Positions 5,190 through 8,061 of a DNA stretch of 8,061 nucleotides are shown piece by piece (the first letter of the stretch is position 1; each line of letters starts with the position of its first letter). The position numbers and the translations under genes are program-made. Origin of the DNA: Clostridia bacterium. Lineage in GTDB: Bacteria > Bacillota_A > Clostridia > Oscillospirales > CAG-272. The stretch covers positions 1-8,061 of the forward strand of contig JAFTKI010000100.1 of NCBI GenBank assembly GCA_017453335.1. The letters are read 5' to 3'. The notes beneath the pieces were generated by a model. It made no database searches. It was not told where the DNA came from and saw nothing but the letters and a program-made list of their open reading frames with translations.

Positions 5190-7438
5190 AGATCCTGCTC
5201 TCCCAGCCAGTATGCAAGCCCCGTATAGCGCATCGTCTGGCGATTATTGGACACCATGCTCCCAACAATGCTCTCCCGTCCCACTATGATCACCATTGCC
5301 TGCGCTCGTGTGACCGCCGTGTACAAAAGATTGCGCGAGAGCAGCATGGAGGGGGCATTTCCCAAGGGCAGGATGACGATCGGGTATTCGCTTCCCTGGC
5401 TTTTATGCACCGTAACGGCATACGCCATTTCCAGTTCCTCCAGCAATTGAAATTCATACACCACATGGCGATCGTCAAACAGAATTTCCATGTTTTCCGC
5501 ACCCGTGTTGATGCGCTCGATCACACCGATGTCGCCGTTGAACACACCCATGCCCGTGCTTCCATCCTCTTTTTCCCACTCCATATCGTAGTTGTTTCGG
5601 ATCTGCATCACGCGGTCTCCCTCGCGGAAGACCATCTCGCGGAAACGGTGCTCCCGTTTTTCAACAGACGGCGGATTGAGTGCATTTTGCAGAACGACAT
5701 TGAGATTTTCGGTGCCCGTCTCGCCCTTTCTGGAGGGAGAGATCACCTGGATCCCGTTCACGGCAAGCGCACCGTAGGTACGCGGCAAGCGGATCTTATA
5801 AAGCTGTGCCACGGTGTCTGCGATCTCACGGTCAGTCGCGCGGGGCAAAAAGAAGAAATCATTGTCCTTGACATCCAAGCGCGGCATCTCGCCTTTGTTG
5901 ATAGCGTGCGCGTTGGTAACGATGAGGCTTTTTTGAGCTTGACGGAAGATCTCCACCAGTCGAACCGTGGCAAAGCGGCCGCTGTCCAAAAGGTCGCGCA
6001 GAACATTGCCCGCGCCCACCGAGGGGAGCTGATCCGAGTCTCCGATGATCACTACATGAGCGCCCGGCTTGATGGCCGCCAGCAACGCGCTCATCAGGTT
6101 GTTATCCACCATGGATGCCTCATCCACGATGATAACATTTTCCTCCAACAGATTTTTCTCGTCTCTGTGGAACCGAAGATGTCCGCCCTCCTCGCCGCCG
6201 TATTCCAGCAAGCGGTGGATGGTTTTTGCTTCGCAGGAGGTCGATTCCGAAAGGCGCTTTGCCGCGCGTCCCGTGGGAGCGCAAAGTGCGATTTTCATGC
6301 CCATGCTGTCAAAAATATGCAGCAATGCGCGCACAACGGTGGTTTTTCCCGTACCGGGGCCGCCCGTGAGCAGCATCACGCCGTTTTCCAGCGCGTCAAA
6401 AATTGCCTGCCGCTGCAATTGAGCGTATTGTACACCACTCTCGCATTCTTCTTTTTGAATAAACGCACCGATATTGGCGGTGTCCATCGGGGGACACACC
6501 TTATCCAACAGCACCAGCTTTCGTGCGATGTATTTTTCATTTTCGTACAAGTGACGCTCGTACAAATACTGCGTACCGTCAAAATTCACGGTGCGGATCT
6601 TCTGCTCCTTCAAAAGGATCGAAACCGCTTCCTCTGCCTGCTCCGACGTGACCTGCAACAGCTTTGCGGCGCTTGCACACAGCTTTTCGCGTGGGAGACA
6701 AACGTGTCCGTTCTGCCCTGCATTGGAGCCGAGCAGATAGCGAATTCCGCTGCATACACGTTCGGGAGAATCGGTACTCAGTCCCAAGCGAACCGCCAAA
6801 CGGTCGGCACGCTCAAAGCCGATGCCCTCGATCTCCTCGCAAAGAAGATATGGGTTGTTTTTTGCCAGATCGACCGCGTTGGCTCCCCATTTTTTATAAA
6901 TTCGAACCGTCATAGCGGCACCGAAATATTCACGGAAAAAGAGCATTGCCGAGCGAATGCCCGCCTTGTTTTTGAAATCCTCGCTGATCTCCCGCGCCCG
7001 TTTGAGCGTGATCCCGTTGATCTGTGCCAGCCAATCGGGATGATTTTCAATCACGTCAAAGGTCTCATCGCCGAACTCATCCACAATGCGCTGAGCGATT
7101 TTAGGGCCGATCCCCTTGATGGTCCTGGAGCTGAGATAGCGCAGGATCGAAGCACGGTCGGCAGGAAGCTGCTTTTCGGATTGCTCCACCTTGAACTGAC
7201 GGCCGTATTTCGGATTGTGTACCCATCTGCCGTAAACCGTAACAAGGTCGCCCTCCCCAATGTAAGGAAGAATACCCGTGATCGTGATCAGCTCATCGGT
7301 ATCGGTGCCGAGATCGCAAATGGCAAAGCCGTTTTCTTCGTTGGAAAAGATCACATGCTCAATACTGCCGCTCAGCTTGATCAGCCCCGTATCATCTACC
7401 GCCTCACGCATAAAATTTTCGTCAAATTGATCTGCCAT
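5186..7438 (-). CDS. recD2: RecD2-type SF1 DNA helicase
   Basis: This is a 5'-3' DNA helicase of the RecD2 class, which acts without RecB and RecC in repair and replication-fork maintenance. It has 750 residues, close to family length. An OB-like N-terminal domain spans about 20-90, then a helix-hairpin-helix (IKGIGPKIAQRIV, 107-119). The helicase core has Walker A GGPGTGKTT (359-367), motif Ia CAPTGRAAKRL (386-396), Walker B VIIVDEASM (435-443), motif III GDSDQLPSVGAG (466-477), motif V TVHKSQGSEY (676-685) and motif VI LLYTAVTRA (704-712). All key residues are present and the frame is intact. The ATG at 7438 follows AAGGAG with a 7-nt spacing. It overlaps the ComF-family gene downstream by four bases and sits 17 nt behind the DUF559 gene, so the three are probably cotranscribed. 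Confidence 0.94.
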   Translation of the reverse strand: MADQFDENFMREAVDDTGLIKLSGSIEHVIFSNEENGFAICDLGTDTDELITITGILPYIGEGDLVTVYGRWVHNPKYGRQFKVEQSEKQLPADRASILRYLSSRTIKGIGPKIAQRIVDEFGDETFDVIENHPDWLAQINGITLKRAREISEDFKNKAGIRSAMLFFREYFGAAMTVRIYKKWGANAVDLAKNNPYLLCEEIEGIGFERADRLAVRLGLSTDSPERVCSGIRYLLGSNAGQNGHVCLPREKLCASAAKLLQVTSEQAEEAVSILLKEQKIRTVNFDGTQYLYERHLYENEKYIARKLVLLDKVCPPMDTANIGAFIQKEECESGVQYAQLQRQAIFDALENGVMLLTGGPGTGKTTVVRALLHIFDSMGMKIALCAPTGRAAKRLSESTSCEAKTIHRLLEYGGEEGGHLRFHRDEKNLLEENVIIVDEASMVDNNLMSALLAAIKPGAHVVIIGDSDQLPSVGAGNVLRDLLDSGRFATVRLVEIFRQAQKSLIVTNAHAINKGEMPRLDVKDNDFFFLPRATDREIADTVAQLYKIRLPRTYGALAVNGIQVISPSRKGETGTENLNVVLQNALNPPSVEKREHRFREMVFREGDRVMQIRNNYDMEWEKEDGSTGMGVFNGDIGVIERINTGAENMEILFDDRHVVYEFQLLEELEMAYAVTVHKSQGSEYPIVILPLGNAPSMLLSRNLLYTAVTRAQAMVIIVGRESIVGSMVSNNRQTMRYTGLAYWLGEQDL

Positions 7439-7455
7439 TTACGGTCTCCTTTCTT

Positions 7456-7806
7456 TTATAAATTGATATGTCTCAGAATATCTTCACAAACAGCATCAAA
7501 ATGCTGATTAACTTCTTCGTTAGTATACCGTAAAATAACAATTCCCAGTTGTGAAAGCTCCGAATCTCTTTTAGCGTCGGCTTTCATTCCAACTGCAGTT
7601 TCATGTTGACTACCATCAATTTCAATCACAATTCTTCGTCTGGGAATAAAAAAATCAACAATGTAGTTTCCAATATTTTTTTGTCTATTTACGGTAATCG
7701 GTAGATTTTTCAAAAAATCATACCATAAATGCTTTTCTTCTTTTGTCATATTTCGACGCAATATTCTTGCGATTGAAATATTCTTTTTATTGTAGTTATA
7801 AATCAT
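7456..7806 (-). CDS. DUF559 domain protein, predicted Vsr-like PD-(D/E)XK nuclease
   Basis: This small protein of 116 residues matches the DUF559 pattern, a family related to very-short-patch-repair endonucleases. The N-terminal basic region (RILRRNMTKEEKHLWYDFL, 14-32) is followed by the core: IGNYIVDFFIP (45-55) with Asp 51, VIEIDGSQH (60-68) with Glu 62, Asp 64 and His 68, and a later ILRYTNEEV (91-99). These are the acidic and His residues expected at the active site. No DNA-methylase gene adjoins it, so it is not evidently part of a restriction or mismatch system. Its stop lies 17 nt before recD2, within which the recD2 ribosome site sits. The start at 7806 is preceded only by a weak AAGAAG. 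It is visibly A+T-richer than recD2, suggesting acquisition. DUF559 genes are common and widely mobile, and their biological role is unknown. Confidence 0.82.
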   Translation of the reverse strand: MIYNYNKKNISIARILRRNMTKEEKHLWYDFLKNLPITVNRQKNIGNYIVDFFIPRRRIVIEIDGSQHETAVGMKADAKRDSELSQLGIVILRYTNEEVNQHFDAVCEDILRHINL

Positions 7807-7867
7807 ATCTTCTTATGTTTAACTTACCTAATCATGAAAAAGCAAACAAACTGCACAGCCGTCCCTC

Positions 7868-7916
7868 CTCATCCGTCAGCCGACAAGCGGCTGCCACCTT
7901 CTCCGCTGGAGAAGGC
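7868..7916 (+). repeat. Two-hairpin palindromic repeat, copy A
   Basis: After CTCATCCGTC come two hairpins: CAGCCG/CGGCTG at 7877-7882 and 7888-7893 with a five-base loop, and CCTTCTCC/GGAGAAGG at 7897-7904 and 7908-7915 with a GCT loop. It lies upstream of the DUF559 gene. The layout (CCTCA head, then two stem-loops) parallels the repeat at 39-82, although the sequence differs. Confidence 0.65.
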
Positions 7917-8016
7917 TGTCGGGGATAGTGCGCAAAATAAAATCAGTTCTCCATCCAAGCAATATTTCTTTCAAAAATGCAGTTCAAAATTCACACGCTA
8001 TAAAGCGGCTATTGTT
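7917..8016. other. Spacer between inverted repeat copies, no gene seen
   Basis: This stretch of 100 bases lies between the two inverted repeat units. It is A+T-rich, with no convincing reading frame, promoter or tRNA. If the flanking copies act as a pair, this would be the interior of a small element of about 194 bp. Confidence 0.4.
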
Positions 8017-8061
8017 AGCCTTCCCCAGCGGGGAAGGTGCCGAGGAACGAGGCGGATGAAG
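8017..8061 (-). repeat. Two-hairpin palindromic repeat, copy B (inverted, cut by the window edge)
   Basis: CCTTCCCC/GGGGAAGG at 8019-8026 and 8030-8037 with an AGC loop is followed by a weaker GCC...GGC stem and GGATGAAG. Read on the minus strand it begins CTTCATCC, matching the head CTCATCC of copy A, so the two copies face one another. Confidence 0.65.

Noticed and set aside
4434..5228. 264-residue open frame on the plus strand opposite the ComF-family gene
   Set aside because: The minus-strand frame carries the PRPP motif and zinc cysteines; this one has no recognisable feature.
5405..7507. 700-residue open frame on the plus strand opposite recD2
   Set aside because: It is the antisense shadow of recD2: low-complexity, His/Arg/Gln-rich composition, no recognisable motif and no ribosome site, while the minus strand has every helicase motif.
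7807..7860. Promoter for the DUF559-recD2 operon
   Set aside because: Only weak matches to -35 and -10 elements are visible, with no pair at good spacing, so I do not assign one.

Overview
The window reads as a chromosomal segment of a Gram-positive, gut-type Firmicute in the class Clostridia. This is inferred from the gene content (mreB, a ComF-family gene, recD2 and an M20 dipeptidase), strong AGGAGG-like ribosome sites, consensus vegetative promoters, and short palindromic intergenic repeats at both ends that look like families common in gut Clostridia. All six credible genes lie on the minus strand, so the region is transcribed from right to left.

Right to left, the layout is as follows. 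(1) 7807-8061 holds no gene, but carries two inverted copies of a two-hairpin palindromic repeat. (2) 7456-7806 encodes a small DUF559 (Vsr/PD-(D/E)XK-like) predicted nuclease. It sits 17 nt ahead of (3) recD2 (5186-7438), a full-length SF1 DNA helicase, which overlaps by the four bases ATGA with (4) a ComF-family phosphoribosyltransferase-like gene (4455-5189). (5) A new promoter at 4387-4415 drives mreB (3225-4352). mreB probably starts at a TTG codon, because the upstream in-frame ATG overlaps the promoter's -35 element. (6) pepD (1760-3199) follows mreB after 25 nt and ends in a clear intrinsic terminator. These housekeeping genes appear to form one or two operons: DNA repair and competence-type genes, then cell shape and peptide turnover.

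(7) The left third is different. It has a visibly A+T-richer, self-contained unit: a perfect extended-consensus promoter (1673-1701), a roughly 220-nt leader with long nested inverted repeats, a hairpin with a UUCG loop and U-tract directly before the ribosome site, then a polytopic membrane protein with a zinc ribbon (237-1433) and its own terminator. (8) 1-236 carries terminators and another palindromic repeat family.

The most unusual element is the structured leader at 1444-1667. It looks like a transcription-attenuating cis-regulatory RNA, or a short noncoding RNA, or a small inverted-repeat element that has become the leader. I do not recognise it as a known riboswitch class. The rest of the window is ordinary core genome, and I see no CRISPR, phage, toxin-antitoxin or defence cluster.
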